Counted from the stretch's first letter, positions 16,592-26,341 are shown. The stretch: DNA of 64,000 nt from an uncultured Alphaproteobacteria bacterium (GCA_944391495.1 CALXTU010000001.1:371981-435980); one strand, 5' to 3'. The notes: generated from the sequence alone by a model not told the origin. Made by a program: numbers and translations.

Positions 16592-16846
16592 ATGGCTCAT
16601 AAGAAATCAGGCGGTAGTTCGTCAAACGGACGCGACTCCATCGGACGCCGGCTGGGTTTGAAAAAATCCGGCGGTCAGGCCGTTATTCCCGGAAATATCA
16701 TTGTCCGCCAGCGCGGAACCCAGTATCATCCGGGGGCCAATGTCGGCATGGGCAAAGATCATACCTTGTTTGCCCTGAGCGAAGGCAAGGTTGTGTTCTC
16801 GAAGAAAGCCGGCGACCGGACGGTTGTTTCGGTTGTTGCCGAATAA
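16592..16846 (+). CDS. rpmA: 50S ribosomal protein L27
   Basis: Large-subunit protein whose N-terminal tail reaches the peptidyl-transferase centre; 84 residues. It starts [16 protein letters not shown] with no cleavable N-terminal extension, so it is the ordinary proteobacterial form rather than the Firmicutes processed form. The core is complete ([24 protein letters not shown]). AAGGAG precedes the ATG. A hairpin 30 bases after the stop may limit read-through into obgE. Confidence 0.98.
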   Translation: MAHKKSGGSSSNGRDSIGRRLGLKKSGGQAVIPGNIIVRQRGTQYHPGANVGMGKDHTLFALSEGKVVFSKKAGDRTVVSVVAE

Positions 16847-16875
16847 CGGCGGCCGGAATTACCAAAAAAGATTTG

Positions 16876-16900
16876 AGGGGATGTTTATCACGTCCCCTTT
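16876..16900 (+). terminator. hairpin between rpmA and obgE (terminator or attenuator)
   Basis: Stem AGGGGATG against CGTCCCCT (one G-U pair) with a short loop, followed by TTTACTTTT. The T-run is interrupted, so partial termination that lowers obgE relative to the ribosomal proteins is plausible. This is inference. Confidence 0.6.
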
Positions 16901-16949
16901 ACTTTTCCTGAAAATAAGATATTTTGAATTCAGGCGGTTAGAAAATTAA

Positions 16950-18026
<1,077 letters not shown>

Positions 18027-18047
18027 GTATGGGAGTAAAAAGAAAAA

Positions 18048-18410
18048 GTGGTTAAAAAGATAAAGAAAAGCGAAGATACCGAGGCGGAAAAGATTTTAGA
18101 TATTGTCAAAAAAACGCTGGATGACGGCAAGGCCGAAGATGTTGTCGTTATAGATCTTGCAGGCAAAACGTCGATTGCCGCCTATATGGTGGTTGCCAGC
18201 GGAACGTCAAACCGGCATGTGGCTTTTTTGGCCGAGAGCGTGCAACAAAAACTTAAAGACAACGGTTATAAATCGGCGGCGGAAGGCGAGGAAAAGGCAG
18301 ATTGGGTTCTGATTGACGCGTATGATGTCATTGTGCATATTTTTCGGCCGGAAGTTCGCGGTTTTTACAGTTTGGAAAAAATGTGGTCGGCGTTTAAAAA
18401 GACAGAATAA
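18048..18410 (+). CDS. rsfS: ribosome silencing factor RsfS
   Basis: Small protein (120 residues) of the RsfS/Iojap/DUF143 family, which binds L14 and blocks subunit joining under starvation. The family core is present: VVVIDLAGKTSIAAYMVVASGTSNRH, then the EGEEKADWVLIDAYDVIVHIF segment and RGFYSLEKMW. The start codon is GTG, the only reasonable start for the conserved frame. It lies 21 bases after obgE. In many alphaproteobacteria rlmH follows directly; here rlmH is about 0.7 kb away on the opposite strand. Confidence 0.95.
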   Translation: MVKKIKKSEDTEAEKILDIVKKTLDDGKAEDVVVIDLAGKTSIAAYMVVASGTSNRHVAFLAESVQQKLKDNGYKSAAEGEEKADWVLIDAYDVIVHIFRPEVRGFYSLEKMWSAFKKTE

Positions 18411-18430
18411 TATTGAAAGGGGATTATATA

Positions 18431-18466
18431 AAAATACCGCAGTTTGATTAAAACTGCGGTATTTTT
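18431..18466. terminator. bidirectional terminator between rsfS and the 18476 gene
   Basis: Perfect 15-base arms (AAAATACCGCAGTTT against its complement) with a 5-base loop, A-run on one side and T-run on the other. It lies between two convergent genes and can serve both. Confidence 0.92.
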
Positions 18467-18475
18467 ATAGGATAA

Positions 18476-19066
18476 TTAGTAGCAAGCTAAAATCTCCTGA
18501 ACAGGCGTCGGCAGATATCTTGAGGCTTTGATCTGCGTACAGTTTTGATCATCAAAACCTTTGCGTTCTTCAAAGAGAACGTCTGCCATTATGCGGTTGT
18601 GCTGATAGTGGCAAACCGCAAATATCCGAGGATATTCATGCGTCGGCGACAGATATATCCGGAAGTGTGACGTCGGTTCAAAGATATAATCGCTGCCGTC
18701 GGAGAAAAAGACCTGCTTTTTCCGGACACCGACATAAATGTACCCGTAACCGCGCTTGACGGCCAGGCAACTGCCCTCATAAATACCAGCCGGCGTGATC
18801 ATGTTGTAAGCTTTAACTTCTCCGGCAGTGATATGACGGAACAGTTCCGTCTTTGACGCCAACAAATTGTTAACGGTCATACGGAATTCAATTCCGTCAA
18901 GCGCCGGGGCTTCAAGTTCAGCCAAAGGGCTTTTGCCGAAGGATTTGATGATTTTACTTTCTTCAAATTCTCTTGCCTGCTGATAAGGGTCGGCCAGGTT
19001 GGTTTTCTCAGAGGCTTTTCTTCCCTTTTTGGTGAAGAAATTTGCCAAGTTGTGTAATATATTCAT
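18476..19066 (-). CDS. unknown cytoplasmic protein
   Basis: 196 residues, no signal peptide or membrane segment. The first ~60 residues are charged (KKGRKASEK, FEESKIIKSFGKSPL) and probably flexible. The rest looks like a compact beta-rich domain (RMTVNNLLASKTELFRH, GYGYIYVGVRKKQVFFSDGS). A shared bidirectional terminator follows the stop. Convergent with rsfS. The family is not recognised and the neighbours give no hint of function. Confidence 0.75.
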   Translation of the reverse strand: MNILHNLANFFTKKGRKASEKTNLADPYQQAREFEESKIIKSFGKSPLAELEAPALDGIEFRMTVNNLLASKTELFRHITAGEVKAYNMITPAGIYEGSCLAVKRGYGYIYVGVRKKQVFFSDGSDYIFEPTSHFRIYLSPTHEYPRIFAVCHYQHNRIMADVLFEERKGFDDQNCTQIKASRYLPTPVQEILACY

Positions 19067-19135
19067 ATCTTTATTAATTAAAAATTTGTTTATACGGACA
19101 AATATAGACGAAAATCAGCAGAGAGTCAAACAGAA

Positions 19136-19576
19136 TTATTCGCGATGATAGGGGTGTCCGGCAATAATGGTTTGAATCCGGTAAATCTGTTCGGTCAGGA
19201 CGGCGCGCATCAGCATATGCGGCATGGTCAGGCGGCCGAAAGCCAAAATCAGGTCTGCCCGGTCGCGGGTAGATTGCAGATGACCGTCGGCGCCGCCGAT
19301 GAGAAAACAGATTTCTGAAGTTCCGGCAAGCTGCCAGTCGGCAATTTTGGCGGCGAGTTCGGTTGATTTTAAGTTTTCGCCGCGTTCATCAAGTACAATG
19401 ACTTTGGCGCCGTGCGGAATCGACGACTGCAGAAATTCCGCTTCGTCTTTTTGTGTGGAATTGTCTTTTTCTTTGATTGTCAGCTGCCAGCCGGAGCGTT
19501 TGATATATTCGTTGATGATGTCGGCTTCCGGCGATTTTTTTTTGCATTTGCCGATGGCTATGATGGTGGCTTTCAT
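19136..19576 (-). CDS. rlmH: 23S rRNA pseudouridine-1915 N3-methyltransferase
   Basis: SPOUT-fold methyltransferase that modifies helix 69 of 23S rRNA on the assembled ribosome. 146 residues, close to the usual ~155. The SAM-binding knot carries FLIGGADGH, followed by the LAFGRLTMPHMLMRAVLTEQIYRI segment and the C-terminal HPYHR that is diagnostic for RlmH. Its ATG overlaps the stop of pit (ATGA), so it is translated as the third gene of a DUF47-pit-rlmH operon, an uncommon context. Confidence 0.96.
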   Translation of the reverse strand: MKATIIAIGKCKKKSPEADIINEYIKRSGWQLTIKEKDNSTQKDEAEFLQSSIPHGAKVIVLDERGENLKSTELAAKIADWQLAGTSEICFLIGGADGHLQSTRDRADLILAFGRLTMPHMLMRAVLTEQIYRIQTIIAGHPYHRE

Positions 19577-20622
19577 CGGCAGACTTCCAAATTAAACACG
19601 TTTTGCAGGAAGAACAGCGAGATGTAGCATAACAGAGCCGCGGCTATCGGGGTCAGAATCCAACCGACGGCAATGCGGCCGATGAGGTTCCAGTTGATAC
19701 TGCTGCCCTTTAAGATGCCGATGCCCATAACGGCGCCGATGATGGCCTGAGAGCTGGATACCGGAACCAGCGGAAAGCTCGGAAGGTTATGTGAGATTAA
19801 AAAATGCTGCAGGTTTTGCGAGGCAAAAAGATACAAAACCAGCGCCTGGGAAACTACGGCAACCCAGGCCATCAGCGGCGACATCCGGACAATGCCGTTA
19901 CCGACGGTGGTCATAAGGCCGCGCGAATAGGTGAAGACGCCGACACTGATGGCAATACCGCCGATGAAAAACAGCACTTGTGCCGGCGATAACGTAAAAA
20001 GGGAACCGACGGTAGCAGCCTGCAGCGGGCTGGAGGCCACAAAAACGCCCATAACGTTGGCAATGTTGTTGGCGCCCAGGGCATAAGCGCCGAAAGCTCC
20101 GGCAAGGATTAGGCCGATGCGGGTATAGCAATCCTGGCGGATAAGGGTTATACGGCAGCGGCGGATGATCAAACGGATTAAAAAGTAGAGCAGAACAGCA
20201 ATAATGCCGGCCAGAATCGGGCAGAAAACCCAGGTGCCGACAATCTTGCTTAAGACGGTGACATCGGTCGGTTTGCCGGCAAACAGATTCCAGCCGATGA
20301 TGGCGCCGACAATGGCCTGAGATGTGGAAACCGGCAGTGAAAGCTTAACCGTCCAGTAAATGGTCAGAGCCGCGGCAAGGGCAGCCATAAATGCACCGGC
20401 CAGCGTATTCACCGAGCCCAAAGTACCCAAAGTCTGCGAGGCGCCGGAGCCGGCATAAACCGCGCCGATGATGATGAAAACGGAAGAAATAACGGCAGCC
20501 GTGCGAAATTTGACCATCTTGGTGCCGACGGCGGTGCCGAAAATATTGGCCGCATCACTGGCGCCTAAGGACCAGCCGAGAAAAAGTCCCGAACTTAAAT
20601 AAAACCAAAAGGTTAAATCCAT
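19573..20622 (-). CDS. pit: PiT-family inorganic phosphate transporter
   Basis: Low-affinity phosphate (metal-phosphate) symporter of the inner membrane, 349 residues with about ten hydrophobic segments. Both halves of the duplicated PiT signature are visible: GASDAANIFGTAVG near residues 21-34 with LPVSTSQAIVGAIIGWN, and GANNIANVMGVF with VPVSSSQAIIGAVMGIG. It starts one base into the stop of the DUF47 gene and ends overlapping rlmH. The DUF47-Pit pair is a well-known association in which the PhoU-like partner tunes the transporter. Confidence 0.95.
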   Translation of the reverse strand: MDLTFWFYLSSGLFLGWSLGASDAANIFGTAVGTKMVKFRTAAVISSVFIIIGAVYAGSGASQTLGTLGSVNTLAGAFMAALAAALTIYWTVKLSLPVSTSQAIVGAIIGWNLFAGKPTDVTVLSKIVGTWVFCPILAGIIAVLLYFLIRLIIRRCRITLIRQDCYTRIGLILAGAFGAYALGANNIANVMGVFVASSPLQAATVGSLFTLSPAQVLFFIGGIAISVGVFTYSRGLMTTVGNGIVRMSPLMAWVAVVSQALVLYLFASQNLQHFLISHNLPSFPLVPVSSSQAIIGAVMGIGILKGSSINWNLIGRIAVGWILTPIAAALLCYISLFFLQNVFNLEVCR

Positions 20623-21281
20623 CAGATGCTCCTTTTAATCGTAAAGATAAGCAGTTCGTCGATAAAATCTTCCGCGGTGTCGGCAATATCGGCGATTTCG
20701 TTGATGAATTGTTTGAGTTGCAGTTTGTTGGCCAGCGGCATATCGGAATCAAAAACCTTTTCCAGCAACTGGCGAGAACAAACGTCGGATTCATGCTCGG
20801 TAAAGTAAACTTTTTGCGAATAATCCCGCACCGATGCCATGTCACGGAAAAACGAACGCGACGCCATGCCCATATTTTCGGCGCAGTCAGCACTTAAGCG
20901 GCCGAGATCTTTGATACCGGCGTGGTATTCTTCGGGGATTTCGGGTTGTTCGACGTAAAACATATAGGTTGCCTCGTCGAATTTGTTGATGATGCGGTCA
21001 AGATTTTCGGTCAGCTGCAGGACGTCGGCACGCAGATCGGGCAACAGATTGTTGCTGTAAAGCTGGTTTTCAATACTGCGGCGCAGGGCGTCGGCCTCGT
21101 GCTCAATCTTCTTTATCTGCCGGGATATCTTTTTGAATTTTTCGCTTTTACCTTCTTTGAGATAGACATCGACGGCTTTGCCGAAGGTCATTGACGCATT
21201 AATCAGCTTGTTGTGGAAATTGTCTATATCGCTTTCCAGAGCCTTGGTTTTGGCGAATAACGAAAGGTGCAGATGAAACAT
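20622..21281 (-). CDS. PhoU-like DUF47 protein (Pit accessory)
   Basis: All-helical DUF47/PhoU-like protein of 219 residues, cytoplasmic. Heptad-like charged helices are evident (KFKKISRQIKKIEHEADALRRSIEN, LQLTENLDRIINKFDEATYMF). The EHEAD and EHESD motifs correspond to metal-binding positions of the PhoU family. Members encoded beside Pit modulate phosphate uptake. Gene order and one-base overlap with pit support that role. Confidence 0.92.
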   Translation of the reverse strand: MFHLHLSLFAKTKALESDIDNFHNKLINASMTFGKAVDVYLKEGKSEKFKKISRQIKKIEHEADALRRSIENQLYSNNLLPDLRADVLQLTENLDRIINKFDEATYMFYVEQPEIPEEYHAGIKDLGRLSADCAENMGMASRSFFRDMASVRDYSQKVYFTEHESDVCSRQLLEKVFDSDMPLANKLQLKQFINEIADIADTAEDFIDELLIFTIKRSI

Positions 21282-21367
21282 TATATTTTATCCCCGCTTG
21301 TTTTTTGGTTTTTGTTTCTTATTTATGACGTATATTTTTCAGATTATCAATAAGATTTATTTTTAGC

Positions 21368-21396
21368 TTGTAAATAATATTTTGATTGATTAATAT
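21368..21396 (+). promoter_or_regulatory. sigma-70-type promoter for the DsbA-like gene
   Basis: TTGTAA at 21368-21373, 17-base spacer, TAATAT at 21391-21396, in an AT-rich gap between divergent genes. The coding start is 42 bases downstream. Confidence 0.65.
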
Positions 21397-21437
21397 AAGG
21401 CTGGTTTAAATATTATAATATTTATAAGGATGGTAAA

Positions 21438-22163
21438 ATGAAGAACATTAACGCTGTATATGTGTCTTTGGTGGCTTTGGTCGTTGCCATTGCCGCGCTG
21501 GTCATGTGCATAATCTGCTGCACGTCGAACAAGGGCGGAGCCAATGTCGAAGCTGCTTTGATGGAAAAACCCGAGCTGGTTATCGAGGCAATGCAGGCTT
21601 ATGAAAACAAACAGAGAGAAGAAGCTTTGCGCCAGGTAGAAGAGAACATCGCTTCCAGCGCCGAAGAACTGAATAATCGTGCTGATGATGGTGTTATCGG
21701 TAACCCGGACGGCAAGATGGTTCTGGTTGAGTTTTTTGACTTTTCCTGCTCGTTCTGCCACAGAGTTTATCCGGCTTTGAAAGAAATTATTGCCAATAAC
21801 CCCGATGTTAAAGTCGTCGCCAAACCGATGGCTTTCCTGTCGCCGGCTTCAAAGTATGCCGCTGAAGCTGCTTTGGCCGCTAATGAACAGGGTAAATTTG
21901 CGGAAGCTTATTCGGCAATTTTTGAAATTGAAGGCCGCTTGAACGAAGAATCGATTAACAACGCCATGGCTGCTTTGGGACTGGATATGGACAAGCTGAA
22001 AGCCGATATGAAATCGGACAAAGTACGCAATACGATGAATGCGTCTTCGGAATTGGCTTCCAAAATCCAGGTCAGCGGTGTTCCGACGTTGATCTTCAAC
22101 AACAAAATGTTGCAGACGCTGGATGCTTCGGTTATTCAGGAAGCAATCGATGCTGCCAAATAG
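21438..22163 (+). CDS. membrane-anchored DsbA-family thiol oxidoreductase
   Basis: Periplasmic disulfide oxidoreductase of the DsbA/Com1 type, 241 residues. An N-terminal hydrophobic segment at about 8-27 followed by cysteines could act as an uncleaved anchor. A charged helix region (40-85) is followed by the thioredoxin-fold domain with active site CSFC at 104-107 (EFFDFSCSFCHRVYP) and the cis-proline loop VSGVPTLIF near residue 219. The inserted helical domain lies between. AAGGA precedes the ATG and a promoter and terminator bracket the gene, so it is monocistronic. It probably forms or isomerises disulfides in envelope proteins. Confidence 0.92.
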   Translation: MKNINAVYVSLVALVVAIAALVMCIICCTSNKGGANVEAALMEKPELVIEAMQAYENKQREEALRQVEENIASSAEELNNRADDGVIGNPDGKMVLVEFFDFSCSFCHRVYPALKEIIANNPDVKVVAKPMAFLSPASKYAAEAALAANEQGKFAEAYSAIFEIEGRLNEESINNAMAALGLDMDKLKADMKSDKVRNTMNASSELASKIQVSGVPTLIFNNKMLQTLDASVIQEAIDAAK

Positions 22164-22192
22164 TTTTCGGGCGTAATGCCGAAAAATGAAAG

Positions 22193-22217
22193 AGCCGCTC
22201 TTACGGGCGGCTTTTTT
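22193..22217 (+). terminator. terminator of the DsbA-like gene
   Basis: AGCCGC/GCGGCT stem with an 8-base loop, then six T, 30 bases after the stop codon. Confidence 0.85.
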
Positions 22218-22240
22218 GATTTAAGAACTTAAACAAAAGC

Positions 22241-22269
22241 TTGTGTTTTGCAAATAAAAAACTTATATA
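22241..22269 (+). promoter_or_regulatory. sigma-70-type promoter for ftsH
   Basis: TTGTGT at 22241-22246, 17-base spacer, TATATA at 22264-22269, 40 bases before the ftsH start. No heat-shock (sigma-32) consensus was seen. Confidence 0.65.
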
Positions 22270-22308
22270 TATGAAGAATATGTTTTTTAGTCTTTTAAGG
22301 ATTATGCA

Positions 22309-24174
22309 ATGGATATGGGAAGAAACTTTTTTATCTGGCTGGGCGTGTTTGTTGTGTTGTCGCTGGCTGTCAGCCTGTGGGGCGGCGATCCGGCCAAAAC
22401 CGGTGCGGAAAAGCTGGCTTTTTCCGAATTTATGGACCGGGTGGAAAACAAGCAGGTGGCCGAAGTGGTTATCAGCGGCGCCAGCATCAACGGAATTTCG
22501 ACAGACGGCAAAAAGTTTTATACCTATGCGCCGTATGATCCGACAATGGTAGAAAGCCTGCGCCAAAACGATGTTAAAGTAACGGCGGCACCGGAAGACA
22601 ATACCGGTAATAATTTGTGGGGTATCTTTATTTCGTGGTTCCCGATGCTGCTGTTGATCGGCGTTTGGATATTTTTTATGCGGCAGGCCAACTCGGGGAA
22701 TAATAAAGCTCTGAGTTTCGGCAAATCGCGGGCCAGGCTGGTTGAAAACAGCAAAAAAGTCACTTTTGCCGATGTGGCCGGTGCTGATGAAGCCAAGCAG
22801 GAACTGGCCGAAATTATAGAGTTTTTGAAAGATCCGGCCAAGTTTCAGCGGCTGGGCGGCAAAATTCCGCGGGGCGTTTTGATGGTTGGTCCGCCGGGAA
22901 CCGGTAAAACTCTGCTGGCCAGAGCCGTGGCTGGCGAGGCTGATGTGCCGTTTTTTTCAATCTCGGGTTCTGATTTCGTTGAGATGTTTGTCGGCGTCGG
23001 GGCGTCACGGGTGCGCGATATGTTTGCCCAGGCCAAGAAAAATGCGCCTTGTTTGTTATTTATTGATGAAATTGACGCGGTCGGACGTCATCGCGGCGCC
23101 GGTCTGGGCGGCGGCAATGACGAACGTGAGCAGACTTTGAACCAGCTTTTGGTTGAGATGGACGGTTTTGACGATAAAGAAAACGTTATTTTAATTGCGG
23201 CGACCAACCGGCCTGATGTTTTGGATCCGGCATTGCTGCGGCCGGGGCGTTTTGACCGGCAGGTCACCGTCACCAATCCGGATAAAAAGGGACGTGAAGA
23301 GATTTTGAAAGTTCATGTACGCAAGGTCCCGCTGGCCAAGGACGTTAATCTGTCGGTTATTGCCCGCGGTACGCCGGGGTTCTCGGGGGCGGATCTGGCT
23401 AATCTGGTTAACGAGGCGGCTTTACTGGCGGCGCGCAAAAATAAAACCAAAGTAACGTCAAAAGATTTTGACGAGGCAAAAGACAAGGTTTTGATGGGGG
23501 CGGAACGCAAGTCGATGGCGATGGACGAGAACGAGAAAAAGCTGACGGCTTATCATGAGGCCGGCCATGCCATTTGTTCGCTGTTTGTCGAAGAAACCGA
23601 CCCGATACACAAGGCAACGATTATTCCGCGGGGGCGGGCGTTGGGAATGGTGCAGCAACTGCCGGAAAAAGACCAGTATTCATATTCCAAGACCAAAATG
23701 CTGTCACGCCTGATTATCATGATGGGCGGCCGGGTGGCGGAAGAGCTGAAATTCGGGCCTGCCAAGATTACCTCAGGTGCTTCGTCGGATATTGCCGCGG
23801 CGACCAATCTGGCGCGTTCAATGGTTACCGAATGGGGTATGAGCGACAAGCTGGGGCCAGTTTTGTATGCCGAAAATACCGGCGAGGTCTTTTTGGGCAA
23901 GTCGGTTACCCAGAGCCGCAATATGAGCGAGGAAACCGCCAAGTTGGTTGACGAGGAAATCAAAGCTTTGGTTATGAATGCTTATAAAGGGGCGACGGCG
24001 CTTTTGACAGAACATCAGGCTGACTGGGAAAAGTTGTCTGAGGCACTGATTGAATATGAAACGCTGACCGGTGAGGAAATTAAAGATTTGCTGGCCGGCA
24101 AGCCCATCAATAAAGATGCCGACGCACCGGTGGCAGAGGAGAAACGAACTCAGGCATCGTTGCCGGAGTTGTAA
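22309..24174 (+). CDS. ftsH: ATP-dependent zinc metalloprotease FtsH
   Basis: Membrane-bound AAA+ protease that degrades misfolded membrane proteins and short-lived regulators. 621 residues, typical. Transmembrane helices at about 7-24 and 104-124 flank a small periplasmic domain. Walker A GPPGTGKT is at 194-201, Walker B FIDEID at 251-256, the second region of homology near 299-318, and the zinc motif HEAGH at 416-420. The C-terminus is short and charged. AAGGA precedes the ATG. In many proteobacteria ftsH follows tilS; here it is a single-gene unit with its own promoter and terminator. Confidence 0.98.
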   Translation: MDMGRNFFIWLGVFVVLSLAVSLWGGDPAKTGAEKLAFSEFMDRVENKQVAEVVISGASINGISTDGKKFYTYAPYDPTMVESLRQNDVKVTAAPEDNTGNNLWGIFISWFPMLLLIGVWIFFMRQANSGNNKALSFGKSRARLVENSKKVTFADVAGADEAKQELAEIIEFLKDPAKFQRLGGKIPRGVLMVGPPGTGKTLLARAVAGEADVPFFSISGSDFVEMFVGVGASRVRDMFAQAKKNAPCLLFIDEIDAVGRHRGAGLGGGNDEREQTLNQLLVEMDGFDDKENVILIAATNRPDVLDPALLRPGRFDRQVTVTNPDKKGREEILKVHVRKVPLAKDVNLSVIARGTPGFSGADLANLVNEAALLAARKNKTKVTSKDFDEAKDKVLMGAERKSMAMDENEKKLTAYHEAGHAICSLFVEETDPIHKATIIPRGRALGMVQQLPEKDQYSYSKTKMLSRLIIMMGGRVAEELKFGPAKITSGASSDIAAATNLARSMVTEWGMSDKLGPVLYAENTGEVFLGKSVTQSRNMSEETAKLVDEEIKALVMNAYKGATALLTEHQADWEKLSEALIEYETLTGEEIKDLLAGKPINKDADAPVAEEKRTQASLPEL

Positions 24175-24180
24175 GAAAAA

Positions 24181-24202
24181 GAGAGCCGAGGCTCTCTTTT
24201 TT
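24181..24202 (+). terminator. terminator of ftsH
   Basis: Stem GAGAGCC/GGCTCTC with a two-base spacer, followed by a T-run; begins 7 bases after the ftsH stop. Confidence 0.9.
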
Positions 24203-24237
24203 GCAGAATATTTTTTTGAATTTTTGTCTAAAAAAGC

Positions 24238-24266
24238 TTGTGCGGAAGGTAAAAATGTGATATTTT
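24238..24266 (+). promoter_or_regulatory. putative promoter for the ankyrin-like gene
   Basis: TTGTGC at 24238-24243, 17-base spacer, TATTTT at 24261-24266. Directly upstream lies TTTTTGTCTAAAAA, a motif also found at 37299 and 38622. Confidence 0.5.
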
Positions 24267-24369
24267 ATTTTGTAGCAGAAAAAAGTATTGGTATTATAAT
24301 TAAAAAGGCTACGTATATCAGTAAGTAGGTTGGAGTAATCTGATTGAAAGCTGCGTGGCAAGTGGTAAT

Positions 24370-24813
24370 ATGAAAAAAAATTTTTTTAGGCTCTTTACGA
24401 GAAAGAAAGAGCAGAGGCAGGAAGATCTGCGTCAGGAATTTATTGCAGCCTGTCAAAAGGCTGATGTTGAAAAGGTGATAGCTTTTCTTGAGCAGGGTTT
24501 TGATCCAAATCAATATGTTCGGGTTTGGGTTGGTGAATTCTGGAGTAATCCTCCGGAATATTGCGACATATCTCATTATGAGTCGCGGACTCTGCTGGAT
24601 ATTTGCCGAAGTGAAGCCATAAAAAGGCTCTTGCGAGCTTATGGCGGAAAAACGACAAGAGAGCTGAAGGAAGAAGATGAGGCGCGGAGGAAAAAGGAAG
24701 CTGCTGTAATAGAGGCAGAGCTCCAACGCCAACAAGAGGCAAAATACCAAGCTGAGTTGGAGGCAGAAGAGGCGCGGAGAAAAAAAGTTGATGCGTTTCT
24801 TTCCTCAAAATAA
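24370..24813 (+). CDS. small ankyrin-like protein with charged C-terminal helix
   Basis: 147 residues from the ATG at 24370; a GTG at 24355 is also open but adds only five residues. After a basic N-terminus (KKNFFRLFTRKKEQR) there is one ankyrin-like repeat pair: FIAACQKADVEKVIAFLEQGFDPNQ, an insert rich in W and Y, then TLLDICRSEAIKRLLRAYGGKT. The last ~50 residues form a highly charged, probably coiled-coil helix (EEDEARRKKEA and similar). No signal peptide. It has its own promoter-like sequence and a perfect terminator. Ankyrin repeats mediate protein contacts; the partner is unknown. Confidence 0.75.
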   Translation: MKKNFFRLFTRKKEQRQEDLRQEFIAACQKADVEKVIAFLEQGFDPNQYVRVWVGEFWSNPPEYCDISHYESRTLLDICRSEAIKRLLRAYGGKTTRELKEEDEARRKKEAAVIEAELQRQQEAKYQAELEAEEARRKKVDAFLSSK

Positions 24814-24847
24814 AAAAAGTGTTCGGAATATTCCGAACACTTTTTTT
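24812..24847. terminator. perfectly palindromic terminator
   Basis: 36-base perfect palindrome with arms AAAAAAAGTGTTCGGAAT, beginning at the stop codon of the ankyrin-like gene and ending in seven T. It is symmetrical and so works in both directions. It insulates the ribosomal operon promoter region. Confidence 0.93.
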
Positions 24848-24866
24848 ATGGTTATGCTGTTAAATT

Positions 24867-24939
24867 GACTCGGTTTGGACAAAAAGTCTAAAGTGACTCA
24901 AACAGAGTCTGAGTCTGGTTTTGCGAAATCGCTTGAATC
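24867..24939. promoter_or_regulatory. cluster of five GANTC (CcrM-type) sites upstream of the S10 operon
   Basis: GACTC at 24867 and 24895, GAGTC at 24905 and 24911, GAATC at 24935: five sites in 73 bases, where about one per 256 is expected by chance. GANTC is the target of the cell-cycle-regulated methyltransferase CcrM in Alphaproteobacteria, and such sites can tie promoter activity to replication. The cluster lies just upstream of the proposed S10 promoter. The regulatory role is inferred. Confidence 0.55.
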
Positions 24940-24966
24940 AAATTTTTTTCATTTTTTTCACTTTTT

Positions 24967-24994
24967 TTGCTTGCAATTTGGTTCGGGTTATGTT
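24967..24994 (+). promoter_or_regulatory. putative promoter of the S10-spc operon
   Basis: TTGCTT at 24967-24972, 16-base spacer, TATGTT at 24989-24994, after a T-rich stretch. It gives a leader of about 220 bases before rpsJ. An alternative -35-like TTGACT occurs at 24865 but has no convincing -10. Confidence 0.55.
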
Positions 24995-25001
24995 ACAAGG
25001 A

Positions 25002-25220
25002 GCGCGTATCAAAGGGGTTGAGGCCGAAAAGGCCGGCAGCCTTTGGGATATAGAACATAACGCATCCCTTGGATTTTCCCGCTTGGCGGGGCGTGCGGTC
25101 AGGATAGCGGCCGTGGCGGAAAACATAAAATTGCAAGGCTCTGCATAAGGTTTAACTTTTAGATGGCTGGCTTCTAAATCGGGAGGTTATGCCGTCTAGT
25201 TATAAGGAAAAGTGTTAAAG
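25002..25220 (+). promoter_or_regulatory. structured 5' leader of the S10 operon
   Basis: Long untranslated leader between the putative promoter and rpsJ. Visible hairpins include CCCGC-TTG-GCGGG near 25079-25091 and TTTAGA/TCTAAA near 25158-25178. In gammaproteobacteria the S10 leader is the target of L4 autoregulation; whether this unrelated-looking leader does the same is unknown. A short open frame crosses it (24921-25148), but its composition and lack of a ribosome binding site argue against a gene. Confidence 0.4.
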
Positions 25221-25529
25221 ATGGATACACAGAATATCAGAATTCGCCTGAAAGCTTTTGACCATCGTCTGCTGGATCTTTCGACCAAAGAAATCGTCCA
25301 CACGGCCAAAAGAACGGGCGCCAACGTCAGAGGTCCGATCCCTCTGCCGACCAGAATCGAAAAGTTTACGGTAAACCGTTCGCCGCACGTTGATAAAAAG
25401 TCACGCGAGCAGTTTGAAATCCGTACTCACAAAAGACTTCTGGATATTGTTGATCCGACGCCGCAGACAGTTGATGCTTTGATGAAGCTTGACCTGGCCG
25501 CCGGAGTTAATGTCGAAATTAAGTTATAA
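25221..25529 (+). CDS. rpsJ: 30S ribosomal protein S10
   Basis: 102 residues; S10 also acts as NusE with NusB in antitermination. ATG at 25221 is chosen over a GTG nine bases earlier because AAGGAA is well spaced and the protein then begins just before the conserved [14 protein letters not shown]. Family motifs are complete ([35 protein letters not shown]). First gene of a 21-gene unit. The usual upstream rpsL-rpsG-fusA-tuf genes are absent. Confidence 0.98.
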   Translation: MDTQNIRIRLKAFDHRLLDLSTKEIVHTAKRTGANVRGPIPLPTRIEKFTVNRSPHVDKKSREQFEIRTHKRLLDIVDPTPQTVDALMKLDLAAGVNVEIKL

Positions 25530-25592
25530 CGTTAATGTTGGCTTGAAGAGTATATGGTCAGGTCAACCTATTAAGAAAAGGAAAAAATAATA

Positions 25593-26321
25593 ATGCGTAC
25601 AGGTCTGATTGCAAAAAAACTTGGAATGTCCCGCATTTTTGATGTTGACGGTACTCATGTACCGGTTACGGTTTTGCAGATTGACGGCTTGGAAGTTGTT
25701 GCGGTTAAAACTCAGGAAAAAGACGGTTATACGTCGGTTCAGCTGGGCTGCGGCAACATTAAAGCAAAGAATCTGTCCAAACCGCTGAAGGGATATTTTG
25801 CAAAGGCTAATGTTGAGCCGAAAAAGAAACTGGCCGAATTCCGCGTTTCGGAAGACTGCCTGCTTTCGGTCGGCGATAAATTATCTGCAGAACATTTTGT
25901 TCCCGGTCAGTTTGTTGACGTTTGCGGAACATCAATCGGTAAAGGTTTTGCCGGTGTTATGAAACGCCACAACTTTGCCGGTTTGGAAGCATCGCACGGT
26001 GTGTCGATTTCGCACCGTTCTCACGGTTCTACAGGACAAAGACAGGATCCCGGTAAGGTATTCAAAGGCAAAAAGATGGCCGGACATATGGGCGACGAGC
26101 GGGTTACCGTTCAGAACCTGAAAGTTGTTTCGGTTAATGCCGATAAGGGATTGATTATGGTTAAGGGCGGTGTTCCCGGATGTGAAAACAGCTGGGTTTA
26201 CATTACCGATGCCGTTAAGAAATCTTCTTCGGTTAAACTGCCGATGCCGGCCGGTTTGATTAAAGTTGATGAACCTGTTGCAGCTAAAGCCGAGGCTGAA
26301 GCTCCGGCTGAGAATGCATAA
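25593..26321 (+). CDS. rplC: 50S ribosomal protein L3
   Basis: 242 residues, somewhat longer than the ~209 of E. coli because of an Ala/Glu-rich C-terminal tail ([14 protein letters not shown]), as often seen in alphaproteobacteria. The loop [20 protein letters not shown] contains the glutamine methylated by PrmB in other bacteria. AAAAGGAAAAA precedes the ATG. It lies 63 bases after rpsJ. Confidence 0.98.
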   Translation: MRTGLIAKKLGMSRIFDVDGTHVPVTVLQIDGLEVVAVKTQEKDGYTSVQLGCGNIKAKNLSKPLKGYFAKANVEPKKKLAEFRVSEDCLLSVGDKLSAEHFVPGQFVDVCGTSIGKGFAGVMKRHNFAGLEASHGVSISHRSHGSTGQRQDPGKVFKGKKMAGHMGDERVTVQNLKVVSVNADKGLIMVKGGVPGCENSWVYITDAVKKSSSVKLPMPAGLIKVDEPVAAKAEAEAPAENA

Positions 26322-26341
26322 AGATTATAAGGATGAAGATA

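Noticed and set aside
24921..25148. 75-residue open frame in the S10 leader
   Set aside because: No ribosome binding site, start inside the promoter region, composition not like the neighbouring genes; better read as leader RNA.
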